The notes below the pieces were generated by a model. The model did not search any database, was not told the origin of the DNA, and saw nothing but the letters and a program-made list of their open reading frames with translations. A DNA stretch of 64,000 nucleotides from Pseudodesulfovibrio sediminis (GTDB lineage Bacteria > Desulfobacterota > Desulfovibrionia > Desulfovibrionales > Desulfovibrionaceae). Of the stretch, positions 39,887-48,465 are shown in pieces. Both the position numbers and the translations under genes were made by a program. The stretch is taken from positions 1,063,001-1,127,000 of the forward strand of contig NZ_AP024485.1 of NCBI RefSeq assembly GCF_020886695.1. The letters run 5' to 3'. Position 1 is the stretch's first letter; each line of letters begins with the position of its first letter.

Positions 39887-40777
39887 ATGCATACTTCATC
39901 CGCCAATCCACTGATGAACAAGCCGGTCCTGACCTTCCTTGGACTTACTTTCGCCGTCACCTGGGGAATTGAAATCGCCCTGATTGCCGGCGGCATGGAT
40001 TTTACCCCGCAGGCGGAATTCACCACCGCCTCCTTCTGGCTGCTGGCGTTCATGTGGATTCCGGGGCTTGTCTCCATCCTTGTCTGTCGCTTCATGGAAG
40101 GCGTCAGGTTCACCACGATGCGTGCGGCTCTTTCCATCAGGATCGGCACCTCCATCAAACCCTACCTGCTGACCATCCTGCTTATCCCGCTGCTGTTCGG
40201 CGTCATCTATTTGCTGACCCTCGCAGCGGGGCTGACAACCTATGACGCACAGCTGGCAACCGCGCCGGGAGAGTATGGTGCCGAACTTACTCCCGACACA
40301 CTCCTCCATATATTTCTCCCTGTTTCCATTGTTCTCGGCCCGTTCATCAATCTCTTTTTCGGGCTGGGCGAAGAAATCGGCTGGCGTGGATTCCTGCTGC
40401 CGCGCCTTATGCCCATGGGCAAGACCAAAGCCTATACAATGATGGGGATCATCTGGGGCCTGTGGCACGCCCCGCTCATCTATGCGGGGTTCAATTATCC
40501 GGGCTTCCCTGTCAGCGGCATCATTATGATGTGCGTGATCTCGGTGGCGTTCGGTATTTTCATGAATGAACTCACCCTGCACTATGGCTCTTCCGTGCTT
40601 CCGGCCTTCATTCATGGAGCGTTCAATGCACAGGGGCAGGGTATCTGGATGTGGCTCTTTCCGATCACACACCCTCTGCTCGGCGGGCCGTTCGGCCTTG
40701 TGGGCGCACTCTGCTGGACATGCCTTAGCCTGACGACAATCTGGATACTTGCCCGTTTCAAGCACAAAACCCCCTAA
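39887..40777 (+). CDS. CPBP family intramembrane glutamic endopeptidase
   Basis: 296-residue membrane protein with about eight helices. The CPBP/Abi motifs are in order: GLGEEIGWRGFLLPRL (paired Glu and Arg), IIWGLWHAPLIY and FIHGAFNAQGQG, the residues of the glutamate-type intramembrane protease site. It starts four bases after the aldolase stop, so it is probably in the same operon as aor. Family members do protein maturation or bacteriocin immunity; its link to the aor pathway is unexplained. Confidence 0.88.
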   Translation: MHTSSANPLMNKPVLTFLGLTFAVTWGIEIALIAGGMDFTPQAEFTTASFWLLAFMWIPGLVSILVCRFMEGVRFTTMRAALSIRIGTSIKPYLLTILLIPLLFGVIYLLTLAAGLTTYDAQLATAPGEYGAELTPDTLLHIFLPVSIVLGPFINLFFGLGEEIGWRGFLLPRLMPMGKTKAYTMMGIIWGLWHAPLIYAGFNYPGFPVSGIIMMCVISVAFGIFMNELTLHYGSSVLPAFIHGAFNAQGQGIWMWLFPITHPLLGGPFGLVGALCWTCLSLTTIWILARFKHKTP

Positions 40778-40905
40778 GACACCGGCGCTGCCAATCCCTG
40801 AATATTGCCATAAAAAAACCGCCATTCGGCGGGAAATATTGGCAACATCGCCTTGCGGAAAAAACAGGCGCTTATCACCGCTTCGATTCCTTTGGTGTAC
40901 CCGAC

Positions 40906-40933
40906 AAAAAGAAGCCCCCGCGAGCGGGGGCTT
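40906..40933 (-). terminator. intrinsic terminator, minus strand
   Basis: AAGCCCCC and GGGGGCTT (8 base pairs, 6-base loop) followed on the minus strand by CTTTTTG. The plus-strand side lacks a good T-run, so it serves transcription coming from the rubredoxin or small-RNA side. Confidence 0.7.
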
Positions 40934-41079
40934 GTTAAAAAAACGTCTGTAAGGAGGTTGCCGAATTACGGGCCTCTACCAAAGGATCATTGTTTGGTTG
41001 TCAGTTGCCTGATAAACGCGTCCGATTCAACGAATCTGAAGGTTTGTAGGGCGTTGCCTGATTAACATTCCTTTGACTT
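40906..41079 (-). ncRNA. candidate small RNA with own promoter and terminator
   Basis: The 351-base gap between the CPBP gene and rubredoxin contains this unit. On the minus strand a promoter-like TTGCAA (41113-41108), 16 bases, TATGGT (41091-41086) precedes a stretch with no coding frame. It ends in the intrinsic terminator AAGCCCCC/GGGGGCTT (40933-40912) and TTTTT (40910-40906). CAAAGGA near the start can pair with TCCTTTG, enclosing an inner stem GATTC/GAATC. Three copies of a (C)GGCAAC motif occur about 48 bases apart. The size of roughly 175 bases recalls 6S RNA, but I do not recognise its conserved bubble. It could instead be a rubredoxin 3'UTR. Confidence 0.35.
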
Positions 41080-41128
41080 GATTCAACCATACGCTATTTG
41101 CGCATGATTGCAAGAGACTTATTCGGAT

Positions 41129-41284
41129 TTACAGTTTCTCAAAATACTCTTTCTCTGCGCCGCACTGGGGACAGGTCCAATCATCAGGCAGGTCCTCGAA
41201 CTTGGTGCCAACGGCAATATTGTTCTCAGCGTCGCCTTCTGCCGGGTCATACACATACCCACACGGGCATTCCCATTTATCCAT
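41129..41284 (-). CDS. rub: rubredoxin with shortened first cysteine loop
   Basis: 51-residue iron protein: [18 protein letters not shown]...[23 protein letters not shown]. It is a small electron carrier with one Fe bound by four Cys. The second ligand loop is the normal CPQCG, but the first is CPCG (CXC), one residue shorter than the usual CXXCG. The reading of the bases at 41253-41284 is unambiguous. GGAGGTAATCATA precedes ATG 41284. It lies 86 bases downstream of ruvB, probably as its own unit. In sulfate reducers rubredoxin serves oxygen and superoxide reduction. Confidence 0.93.
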   Translation of the reverse strand: MDKWECPCGYVYDPAEGDAENNIAVGTKFEDLPDDWTCPQCGAEKEYFEKL

Positions 41285-41370
41285 TATGATTACCTCCATG
41301 GTGTTAATGTCTGGGTACAGAATAGCAAAACAGCCAATGGTTGCAAGAACTATTTGATAATCATTCCCAC

Positions 41371-42360
41371 TTACCCGAGCAGTGAATGTTGATCCTCATC
41401 CATGCGCAGCTTCAAATGCTGATACGCTTTGGCCGTGGCCACCCTTCCACGAGGGGTCCGCTTCAGGAATCCGCATTGAATAAGATACGGCTCATAAATA
41501 TCTTCAATCGTTCGCACTTCTTCGGCACAGGCAGCGGCGATAGTCTTGAGTCCCACCGGCCCGCCATTGAAGTTCTCCACCATGAGGGAAAGGATCTTGC
41601 GATCCATGTTGTCCAATCCGTACTGGTCCACTTCCAGCCGTTCCAGAGAGGATTCAGCAAGTTCCTGAGTGATGCGACCATCTCCATGAACCAAAGCATA
41701 ATCACGCACACGACGCAGCAGCCTGTTAGCGATACGCGGTGTGCCACGCGCCCTGCTGCCGATGGCAAGGGCTCCTCCGGCATCGATCTCGACTTCAAGA
41801 ATCCGGGCCGATCGCTCGACGATCTGTCCCAATTCCGGGGGCGTATAAAATTCAATACGGAAAATGCAGCCAAAACGATCTCGCAGGGGTGAGGTAAGCA
41901 GCCCCAAACGCGTGGTGGCACCGACCAATGTGAACGGCTCAAGATCGAGCTTCACCGTGCGTGCGCCCGGACCGGACCCGATGACCAGATCAATCTGAAA
42001 ATCCTCCATGGCAGGATAAAGGACTTCCTCAACCGTGGCCGGCATGCGATGGATCTCGTCGATGAACAGGATGTCGCCCCGTTCAAGGTTGGTCAGAATG
42101 GCGGCCAGATCACCGCTCCGCTCCATGACCGGACCGGATGTGGACACCATGTTTACCCCAAGCTCACTGGCCATGATCCGGGCCAGCGTGGTCTTCCCCA
42201 GACCGGGGTTGCCATAAAAAAGTGTATGATCAAGCGACTTTTCGCGCTCTTTGGCCGCTCTGATAAAGACATCAAGATTGGCGCGCAGGTCTTCCTGACC
42301 GATAAACTCGGACAGTGACCGTGGTCGGACATTTTCTTCAGGGAGAGTGCATTTGCTCAT
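41371..42360 (-). CDS. ruvB: Holliday junction branch migration helicase RuvB
   Basis: 329-residue AAA+ motor. [18 protein letters not shown]-terminus, Walker [10 protein letters not shown], Walker [11 protein letters not shown], sensor 1 [18 protein letters not shown] with the arginine finger, and the C-terminal winged helix ending [21 protein letters not shown]. It forms hexameric rings with RuvA on Holliday junctions. It overlaps the end of ruvA by four bases (translational coupling). Confidence 0.97.
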   Translation of the reverse strand: MSKCTLPEENVRPRSLSEFIGQEDLRANLDVFIRAAKEREKSLDHTLFYGNPGLGKTTLARIMASELGVNMVSTSGPVMERSGDLAAILTNLERGDILFIDEIHRMPATVEEVLYPAMEDFQIDLVIGSGPGARTVKLDLEPFTLVGATTRLGLLTSPLRDRFGCIFRIEFYTPPELGQIVERSARILEVEIDAGGALAIGSRARGTPRIANRLLRRVRDYALVHGDGRITQELAESSLERLEVDQYGLDNMDRKILSLMVENFNGGPVGLKTIAAACAEEVRTIEDIYEPYLIQCGFLKRTPRGRVATAKAYQHLKLRMDEDQHSLLG

Positions 42361-42974
42361 GAACGTGCCGAGTTGATTTTCTTGAGCACTACGCGGATGG
42401 CACCGGCAGCGTCGAGGTCTGGTTCTTCATCAAAGACATCGATGATCATGGGTCGAATTTCGTCCTCAGAGTACCCCAGGCTCTTGAGTCCTGCAAGCGT
42501 ATCCAGATACTCGCCCTGCGGTCCCTGAACAGCAGCCTGAGACGTCGATGTGGTCTTCACGGCCTTGAGCTTGTCGACCTTGTCCTTGAGATTCCACAAA
42601 ATCTGCTTGGCGGACTTGGGGCCAATGCCCGGCACTGTCGAAAGCATGGTCACATCTTCACGGAAGGCTATCTCGCGCAGATGATCCGCATCAAACATGG
42701 ACAGAATCGCCATGGCTTTTTTCGGCCCCAGCTTGTCGATGGAAATAAGCGTCCGGAACAAATCCAGATCGTCAGGGGTCAGAAACCCGTACAGATCAAT
42801 GGCCTTCTCCGCCACCTGGGTGTGCACGAACAGTTTGACGTCATCCCCCTTGCCGGGCAGCCTGGCTATGACCGAAGTCGGCGCAGCCACTTCATAGCCC
42901 ACTCCACCAGGGGTCAGGAGCACCAGCCCCTTTTCGTCAGCGGACAACAACGTCCCTTGCAGATATGCGATCAT
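42357..42974 (-). CDS. ruvA: Holliday junction DNA-binding protein RuvA
   Basis: 205 residues. The N-terminal OB fold ([29 protein letters not shown]), helix-hairpin-helix motifs ([16 protein letters not shown] and [16 protein letters not shown]) and the C-terminal RuvB-binding domain are all present. It is first of the ruvAB pair. The gap upstream to 43095 is shared with a divergent exported-protein gene; I see no recognisable LexA box in it. Confidence 0.96.
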   Translation of the reverse strand: MIAYLQGTLLSADEKGLVLLTPGGVGYEVAAPTSVIARLPGKGDDVKLFVHTQVAEKAIDLYGFLTPDDLDLFRTLISIDKLGPKKAMAILSMFDADHLREIAFREDVTMLSTVPGIGPKSAKQILWNLKDKVDKLKAVKTTSTSQAAVQGPQGEYLDTLAGLKSLGYSEDEIRPMIIDVFDEEPDLDAAGAIRVVLKKINSARS

Positions 42975-43094
42975 GAAAATCCCTCCGTTGCAGGGTTGTA
43001 CCGCATCGACGTTTGTAATTCAAAGAGAATACACTCACCTTCAAACTAGGCAGAAAAGTGGAAAACTGCTATGGTGTCCAAAAGGAGAGCTCCA

Positions 43095-43589
43095 ATGAAA
43101 AAAATACTGTATACACTTCTCGCTGTCGCATTCCTCACACTGGCTATCCCATTTTCTGCCACAGCCCAGGATCCTGCACCGGCTCCCTCTACTACAGACG
43201 CCTTGATTGACCTGGTAGGTCAGGCTGTCGTGGACGAAGTGACCACAGCCAATGAAGACGTTCAAAAAACCAAAGACGTCCTGGATATAGTTCTCAAATC
43301 GGGCACAAAGGAAGAACAGGATGAAGCCCGGAGAGAAGTCGAAACGGCCAAAGGCAGATACGCCGAGGCAGTCGGCAAAATGGACATGGCCCACGTCAAC
43401 GCTATTGCCGAGGAATGTGACAAATCCCCTGCTGAAATTCAGGCAATGCGCAATTCCGGCATGGGTTGGGGAAGAATCGCCAAGGAATGCGGCGTCCACC
43501 CTTCAGTCAGCGGTAAGGGTAAAGGGAAAGACAAGGGCAAGAAAAAAGATAAAGGCAACAAAGACAAGGGCAAGAAGAAAAAGAAATAG
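43095..43589 (+). CDS. exported protein with lysine/glycine-rich tail
   Basis: 164 residues from ATG 43095 (GGAG nine bases upstream). It has a signal peptide MKKILYTLLAVAFLTLAIPFSATAQD. The mature part is a helical region (about 35-115) and a segment NSGMGWGRIAKECGVHPSVSG. This segment recurs in small exported proteins of these bacteria, but I cannot name it. A 25-residue tail of Lys, Gly and Asp (about 140-164) follows. The tail is strongly basic and could bind nucleic acid, lipopolysaccharide or peptidoglycan. The gene separates ruvC from ruvAB on the opposite strand, an unusual insertion in an otherwise conserved set. Confidence 0.75.
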   Translation: MKKILYTLLAVAFLTLAIPFSATAQDPAPAPSTTDALIDLVGQAVVDEVTTANEDVQKTKDVLDIVLKSGTKEEQDEARREVETAKGRYAEAVGKMDMAHVNAIAEECDKSPAEIQAMRNSGMGWGRIAKECGVHPSVSGKGKGKDKGKKKDKGNKDKGKKKKK

Positions 43590-43607
43590 CCTGATCAAGC
43601 ATAAACA

Positions 43608-43643
43608 AAGGCCTCCCCCGACACCACGGGGGAGGCCTTTTTC
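43608..43643. terminator. terminator between exported-protein gene and ruvC
   Basis: GGCCTCCCCC (43610-43619) and GGGGGAGGCC (43628-43637) form a 10-base-pair stem followed by TTTTT on the plus strand. The minus-strand side ends in TTTGTTTAT, so it probably works in both directions for these convergent genes. Confidence 0.85.
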
Positions 43644-43654
43644 GTGGCTGAAAA

Positions 43655-44161
43655 TCACATCCCGGTCAGCTTGCGCATGCGCCGTTCATTCAAATGACAG
43701 ATAGCGATAGCCAGGGCATCGGAGGCGTCCTCCGGCCAGTCCGGTTTCTTCACCCCGAGACAATGAGCGACCATGAAGGCCACCTGAGACTTGGGTGCAT
43801 TGCCCACACCGACCAGATTCTTTTTCACTTTCGTGGGTTCATACTCGCCCATGGGGATGCCATTGGTGGCGCAGGCCGCCATACAAGCACCCCTCGCCTG
43901 CCCGAGTTTCAGGGCTGACGAGGGGTTCTTGGATACAAACACATTTTCGATGGCAGCTTCTGCAGGAGCGTGCTGCTGGATCAAATCCTGGAGACGATCA
44001 AAAATGACACCCAGACGGGTCGACATATCCTTTTTCACCGGAGTGCGAATAGTGCCGGTCTCAATGAGTTCGGCCTGGCCCGAAATCTCTCGGACAATGC
44101 CATAGCCTGTCACCCGTGTTCCGGGGTCGAGGCCGAGAACGATCAGGCCTTTTTCGCTCAT
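43655..44161 (-). CDS. ruvC: Holliday junction resolvase RuvC
   Basis: 168 residues. VLGLDPGTRVTGYGIV carries the first catalytic Asp; AAIENVFVSKNPSSALKLGQARG carries the Glu; DWPEDASDALAIAICH carries the last acidic residues. It cuts Holliday junctions delivered by RuvAB. It begins two bases after the yebC stop, and is separated from ruvA by the opposite-strand gene 43095-43589. Confidence 0.97.
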   Translation of the reverse strand: MSEKGLIVLGLDPGTRVTGYGIVREISGQAELIETGTIRTPVKKDMSTRLGVIFDRLQDLIQQHAPAEAAIENVFVSKNPSSALKLGQARGACMAACATNGIPMGEYEPTKVKKNLVGVGNAPKSQVAFMVAHCLGVKKPDWPEDASDALAIAICHLNERRMRKLTGM

Positions 44162-44162
44162 G

Positions 44163-44906
44163 CTATTCTTCGTCGAACATGCCGTCCGGGAAGTCGGCGT
44201 TCATGTAGACGTTCTGTACGTCGTCATTGTCATCAAGCGTGTCATACAGATTCATGACTTTCTTGCCGGTCGCTTCATCTACGGGCACCAGATTTTCGGG
44301 AACCTGATTGAATTCTGCGGACACAAATTCCATCTCGGCGTCTGTAAAGGCCTGCTGTACGGCCATGAAATCATTGGGCTCGGTATACACGGTGAAAGTC
44401 TCGCCATCATCAACAATGTCATCAGCACCGGCCTCGAGCCCCACTTCCATGAGATCGTCTTCGGTGTATTTTTCCTTTTCAAAAACAATGACGCCCTTGT
44501 TGTTGAACATGTAGGAAACCGCGCCGGTTTCAGCCATGTTGCCATTGCACTTGGTAAAAGCGTGACGGATTTCTGCAACAATGCGGTTCTTGTTGTCAGA
44601 AGCGACTTCGACCAACATGGCAACGCCACCGGGGCCGTATCCTTCATAGGTGATCTCGAAAATATCGCCACCGGCCAGCTCACCGGTCCCCTTCTTGATG
44701 GCGTTCTCAATCTTGTCTTTGGGCAGGTTCACGGCCTTGGCCTTCTGAATGGCCAGACGCAACGTGGAATTATCCTCAGGGTTACCGCCACCAGCCTTGG
44801 CAGCCAGGATGATATCTTTGGCAGCTTTGGTGAAAAATTTTGCGCGCTTGGCGTCCTGGCGTCCCTTGCGGTGCTGAATATTTGCCCATTTACTATGTCC
44901 GGCCAT
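44163..44906 (-). CDS. yebC: YebC/TACO1 family protein
   Basis: 247 residues with the canonical start MAGHSKWANIQHRKGRQDAKRAKFFTKAAKDI and the ending YDTLDDNDDVQNVYMNADFPD. Once described as a transcriptional regulator, the family is now linked to translation of proline-rich stretches. It is co-transcribed with ruvC, as in many bacteria. GGAGG lies before ATG 44906. Confidence 0.96.
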   Translation of the reverse strand: MAGHSKWANIQHRKGRQDAKRAKFFTKAAKDIILAAKAGGGNPEDNSTLRLAIQKAKAVNLPKDKIENAIKKGTGELAGGDIFEITYEGYGPGGVAMLVEVASDNKNRIVAEIRHAFTKCNGNMAETGAVSYMFNNKGVIVFEKEKYTEDDLMEVGLEAGADDIVDDGETFTVYTEPNDFMAVQQAFTDAEMEFVSAEFNQVPENLVPVDEATGKKVMNLYDTLDDNDDVQNVYMNADFPDGMFDEE

Positions 44907-44959
44907 GTTTCCTCCTGGCTATCTCGATAAAACTCAAGTTCGTTTGTTGGTCTATCTGT

Positions 44960-45559
44960 TTACCCATCATTGCCCTTAAAGCCAAGCGCGACGATAAAGA
45001 TTTCCTTACTTTCGGCGCGGGAGCTATGGGGCTTGAAATTCTTGATCTTGCCAAAATACGGACGAATCAGGTTGCGATAGTCGCTGATCTCGCCGCCTTC
45101 AAATATCTTGACCGCAAAGTTGCCGCCCTTCTTCAGATATTTGAGTGCCACTTCAAAGGCTCGCTCGCAGAGTTCCAGGGAATTGGCCTGGTCCGCGAAC
45201 TTGACTCCGGTGGTCTTGGGGGCCATGTCGCTGATAATCACGTCAAAGGGCACAAGCGGTTCCATGGCCTCCAGCAGCTCCGGTGAATCCGAAAAGACAT
45301 CGGCCTGCAAAAAGGTTATGTTATCCGGGAAGGTATGACGAGTGGTCTGAATATCCACACCGAGTACACGCCCGCTTTTGCCGACTTTTTCTCCGGCAAA
45401 TTGGGTCCAGGAACCGGGTGCTGCGCCGAGATCAAGCACGGTCTGTCCCTTGGCAAAGATATGGAACCGTTTGTCCATTTCCTTGAGCTTGTAGACCGAG
45501 CGCGCGGCGTAGTTTTCCTTTTTGGCCCGTTTGAAGTATTTATCCTGATATTGTTTCAT
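44960..45559 (-). CDS. rlmE: 23S rRNA (uridine-2'-O-) methyltransferase RlmE (FtsJ/RrmJ)
   Basis: 199-residue Rossmann methyltransferase. SAM motif [13 protein letters not shown]; the catalytic tetrad K-D-K-E is present in [30 protein letters not shown] and SRAESKEIF. It methylates the ribose of U2552 in the 50S A-loop. TAAGGAGC precedes ATG 45559. It is divergent from the glycosyltransferase at 45577, only 17 bases away, so the two starts share regulatory space. Confidence 0.95.
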   Translation of the reverse strand: MKQYQDKYFKRAKKENYAARSVYKLKEMDKRFHIFAKGQTVLDLGAAPGSWTQFAGEKVGKSGRVLGVDIQTTRHTFPDNITFLQADVFSDSPELLEAMEPLVPFDVIISDMAPKTTGVKFADQANSLELCERAFEVALKYLKKGGNFAVKIFEGGEISDYRNLIRPYFGKIKNFKPHSSRAESKEIFIVALGFKGNDG

Positions 45560-45576
45560 GGCAACGCTCCTTAGGC

Positions 45577-47148
45577 GTGGAGCGATTCGTAGCCGAATAC
45601 GCCGAAAAAGCCAAGCAAAGAGCCATGCCCAGACCCAATCATGTGTCGATTATAGATGAAATCGGCATGAAAAAAACCATGCCCGCCACCCCGGAGCAAT
45701 TCGAATGGCGCGTCAACAAAACCCTGGACGACGCACCAGTGGTCTTTCTCGGGCTCGGCCCAGAGCCGGATAAAGTGCCGGAATGGTTTGATCTCCCCAA
45801 CGATGAAATTATTTTTTTCCTCGAAAGTCAGGCCTTCATCGATCAGGTGAAAGACTGGGAACCCCGGCTGCCGGAAAATTTTCAACGCATCACTCCAGAA
45901 GAATTCACCCGCGACTCCGCTGCCAACGCGCATGTGGTTCGCTACCTGCCGGTACAGCGCGCCTTTCCCACGGACTTCGGGCCGCTCACTGCCCGCATCA
46001 CGCTGGGCGACAAGGAGTTGCCCCGCCTGAACAAAACAGTATGGATTCCCACGTCCGACACAGATCTGTTGGGGCGGGAGCTGGCTCAGGCGTTCAGGGA
46101 TGCGGGCTACTCGGTCACCATGATCGACCATGTACAGCTCGGCAAACATCCCGGCAACACCCTGCCTGAAATCTTGCAGGAAGGCGTTCCCGACCTCTTC
46201 CTCTCCGTCAATTTCAAGGGCCTCGACCATTTCGGGCTGGGATACACCATCCTCAAAGAGGCCGGTGCCGAGGTCGCCATCTGGCTGGTGGACAACCCGT
46301 TCAACCTGCTCACCTCCGTCAAGGCCCTCTACTGGAAAAACGCCCGTCTCTTTGTCACGGACCACACCTTCATCGGCCCGCTCATCAACACCGGGGCCAA
46401 ATGGGTGACCCATCTCCCGCTGGGCACATCCCGAGAACTGTTCGAAACCGGCGGGGAGTTGCCGCAACACGGCCACGGCCTTGAAGACAGGCTCGTGTTC
46501 GTGGGCCGGTCGGCGTTCCCGGACAAAGACAAATTCTTTGCAGGCCTCACCGTACCGGCAGATCAAATGACAACAATCAAAAACCATCCCCATGAAAAGC
46601 GATACGATTTTCATTGGTGGACAGAGCAACTCAAGACGCTCCCCCCGTGGCCCGGCAACGCCATCCGACAAATCGGCGCAGGAGCGGAATGGGCAGGCAA
46701 GCATTGGAAAAAGGTGTGCCTCGAATCGGCTGGCCCCATTGTTATTTTCGGAGACACAGGCTGGCAGGCGCTCGACAACGACCGCGCCGAGGTGCGCGGC
46801 CCGGTGGACTATTATGACCACCTGCCCGCCATCTACCGATCCGCATCGGTCACCCTGAACGCCACGGGCATGCAGCTTCCGGCAGGCCTCACCCAGCGCC
46901 ACTTCGACGTCTGGTGTGCAGGCGGATTCCTGATCACGGACGCCAACCCCGGCCTCCAGATCTTCCCAGACGAGCTGGTCGACCCCATCCGCTACACCAA
47001 ACCAGACGAGATACGAGACCTCTTCCTGCAGTACCGTCAGGAAACAGAAACCAAGCAAGAGCTCCGCGCCGCATGGAGAGAGTGCATCCTGCAGGATCAC
47101 ACCTACGCCAACCGCGTGGAAACAATCCTCACAGCTCTCAGCCTATAA
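45577..47148 (+). CDS. glycosyltransferase-like protein (CgeB/DUF3880 type)
   Basis: 523 residues from GTG 45577; ATG 45625 (MPRPNHVSI) is an alternative and neither has a strong site. It has an N-terminal region (about 1-170), then a GT-B-like part: [47 protein letters not shown] and [24 protein letters not shown]. The C-terminal domain carries [43 protein letters not shown] and [11 protein letters not shown], the CgeB/glycosyl_transferase 1_2 pattern. It probably transfers sugar to a surface structure or protein; donor and acceptor are unknown. tRNA-Ala follows. Confidence 0.78.
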   Translation: MERFVAEYAEKAKQRAMPRPNHVSIIDEIGMKKTMPATPEQFEWRVNKTLDDAPVVFLGLGPEPDKVPEWFDLPNDEIIFFLESQAFIDQVKDWEPRLPENFQRITPEEFTRDSAANAHVVRYLPVQRAFPTDFGPLTARITLGDKELPRLNKTVWIPTSDTDLLGRELAQAFRDAGYSVTMIDHVQLGKHPGNTLPEILQEGVPDLFLSVNFKGLDHFGLGYTILKEAGAEVAIWLVDNPFNLLTSVKALYWKNARLFVTDHTFIGPLINTGAKWVTHLPLGTSRELFETGGELPQHGHGLEDRLVFVGRSAFPDKDKFFAGLTVPADQMTTIKNHPHEKRYDFHWWTEQLKTLPPWPGNAIRQIGAGAEWAGKHWKKVCLESAGPIVIFGDTGWQALDNDRAEVRGPVDYYDHLPAIYRSASVTLNATGMQLPAGLTQRHFDVWCAGGFLITDANPGLQIFPDELVDPIRYTKPDEIRDLFLQYRQETETKQELRAAWRECILQDHTYANRVETILTALSL

Positions 47149-47193
47149 GGCTTGTAACCACAGAAAAAACGGAGTAAGTAACTCCATCATCCT

Positions 47194-47269
47194 GGGGACG
47201 TAACTCAGTTGGGAGAGTGCTACCTTCGCAAGGTAGAAGTCGAGAGTTCAAATCTCTTCGTCTCCACCA
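47194..47269 (+). tRNA. tRNA-Ala (anticodon CGC)
   Basis: 76 bases with encoded CCA. The acceptor GGGGACG pairs with CGTCTCC including the alanine identity pair G3-U70. D-stem ACTC/GAGT, anticodon stem CTACC/GGTAG with loop TTCGCAA (anticodon CGC), a 5-base variable loop, and T-stem GAGAG/CTCTT with loop TTCAAAT. It reads GCG codons. It is followed by its own terminator. Confidence 0.95.
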
Positions 47270-47278
47270 AGAAAATCA

Positions 47279-47309
47279 AAGACTTAGTCGAATAGGCTAA
47301 GTCTTTTTT
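47279..47309 (+). terminator. tRNA-Ala terminator
   Basis: GACTTAG (47281-47287) and CTAAGTC (47297-47303) form a stem preceded by As and followed by six Ts. Confidence 0.85.
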
Positions 47310-47365
47310 GTGCTTTATGGGTCAGTTTTTCACGTTTTGACCCACAACACAAATTTAAACGCCAC

Positions 47366-47671
47366 TTACTCCGGTATCTCCGGCCAATCCACTACCCCTG
47401 GGAACCCTCCCTGCTGGTGCACGTCGCGCAATTCGGCGCGATACTCAAACCACACCAGCCTATCAACCTCATCAATTGGACAATCTGCAAGTTGCGTCCA
47501 GTCAGATTCGGCCAACAGCCAGTCACGTTTAGCCCGCACCTGCGCGGCTTCATGTTCCGCTATGGCATTCACGATAAAATCAGCTGAAGACGCATGCTTC
47601 ACAGGCGGCGTGACGCCAGTGATATACGCGTATAAATGGTACCATCTGGTATGAAACAAACTGGTAACCAT
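47366..47671 (-). pseudogene. remnant resembling a phage tail fibre-assembly/tail chaperone protein
   Basis: A 101-residue frame from ATG 47671. The C-terminal half, RDWLLAESDWTQLADCPIDE...FEYRAELRDVHQQGGFPG, matches the recurring R..LL..SDWTQ.....W..YR..LRD...Q.GFP..V.WP pattern of phage tail assembly chaperone-like proteins. The N-terminal portion (TRWYHLYAYITGVTPPVKH) is not recognised, and no binding site is well placed. The frame runs on upstream only as antisense to mntP. No other phage gene or integrase is in the window, so this is likely a leftover of a prophage next to the tRNA-Ala gene. It occupies most of the 492-base gap 47270-47761. Confidence 0.55.
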
Positions 47672-47761
47672 TGCCAAAGCCCACTTCACTCCTCTCAAAA
47701 CACCTTGTCTATTACAGGCAGTCCGGCTATCAGGTGGCTTCAACACTGAACAGGAATTGAA

Positions 47762-48331
47762 ATGGGGCCGACTGAACTTATTGTCATTGCCATTGCCCTG
47801 GCCATGGACGCTTTTGCTGTTTCCATTGCCAGTGGCGTGACGCTCAAATGTGTGAGCCGCCGACAGACGTTTCGTCTGGCGTGGCACTTCGGGTTGTTTC
47901 AGGCGCTCATGCCGATCCTCGGGTGGTACATGGGCAGCACTGTCAGTCAATACATTGAAGCCTATGATCACTGGATCGCCTTTGTGCTGCTCGGCTATAT
48001 CGGCGGCAACATGATTCGGGAATCCTTTCAGGAAGAGGAGGCAGAGGTCTGCGATCCGACCAGAGGGAAAACGCTGATCATACTCTCCATCGCTACCAGC
48101 ATCGACGCCCTTGCCGTGGGGCTCAGTCTGGCCATGCTGGGCATCTCGGTCTGGTGGCCCGCCTTTATCATCGGTGTTGTGGCCGCGCTCTTCACCGTTG
48201 TCGGCCTCCAACTCGGCAAGACCGCCGCCAAAGCCGAACGCATCGGCAAATTCTCCGAACTGGCGGGCGGTATCGTCCTTATTGCCATTGGTATCAAAAT
48301 TCTCTGGGAGCATGGCGCGCTGCCGTTCTAA
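47762..48331 (+). CDS. mntP: manganese efflux pump MntP
   Basis: 189-residue membrane protein with six helices in two repeats. Each repeat has the family motif: IALAMDAFAVSIASG at the start and IATSIDALAVGLSLAM in the second half, carrying the acidic residues for Mn2+. ATG 47762 follows AGGA. No yybP-ykoY manganese riboswitch consensus is visible upstream, only a weak promoter-like TTGTCT/TATCAG pair (47705-47733). It exports Mn2+ to limit toxicity. Confidence 0.93.
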   Translation: MGPTELIVIAIALAMDAFAVSIASGVTLKCVSRRQTFRLAWHFGLFQALMPILGWYMGSTVSQYIEAYDHWIAFVLLGYIGGNMIRESFQEEEAEVCDPTRGKTLIILSIATSIDALAVGLSLAMLGISVWWPAFIIGVVAALFTVVGLQLGKTAAKAERIGKFSELAGGIVLIAIGIKILWEHGALPF

Positions 48332-48465
48332 CCTCCCCTTTGCGCTCCAAAAATCCGGTGAGCGATTTTACTTCACCCCCCTTTTTGCGTAAGGGTTGCC
48401 AAAAGTACTACGCGCATGACAGAGCGCGTCAGCCCCATACTTCTACTCAAGGCAAGCGCATCACC

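Noticed and set aside
40940-41080. A plus-strand gene after the strong TAAGGAGGTTG sequence at 40950-40960
   Set aside because: No ATG, GTG or TTG at workable distance opens a frame of useful length; the sequence is better explained as the minus-strand transcript's CCTCC motif.
42975-43094. LexA/SOS box upstream of ruvA
   Set aside because: No CTGT-N8-ACAG-type or similar palindrome was found in the gap.
45571-47100. A 509-residue minus-strand frame opposite the CgeB-like glycosyltransferase
   Set aside because: Shadow frame; the plus strand reads as a coherent GT-B protein and the minus product has no family motif.
47680-47761. A manganese (yybP-ykoY) riboswitch ahead of mntP
   Set aside because: The conserved aptamer loops are not visible and the gap is too short after the phage-like frame.
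47672-48313. N-terminal extension of the phage-like frame on the minus strand
   Set aside because: It runs antisense through mntP, which has all the MntP motifs, so the open frame there is chance.
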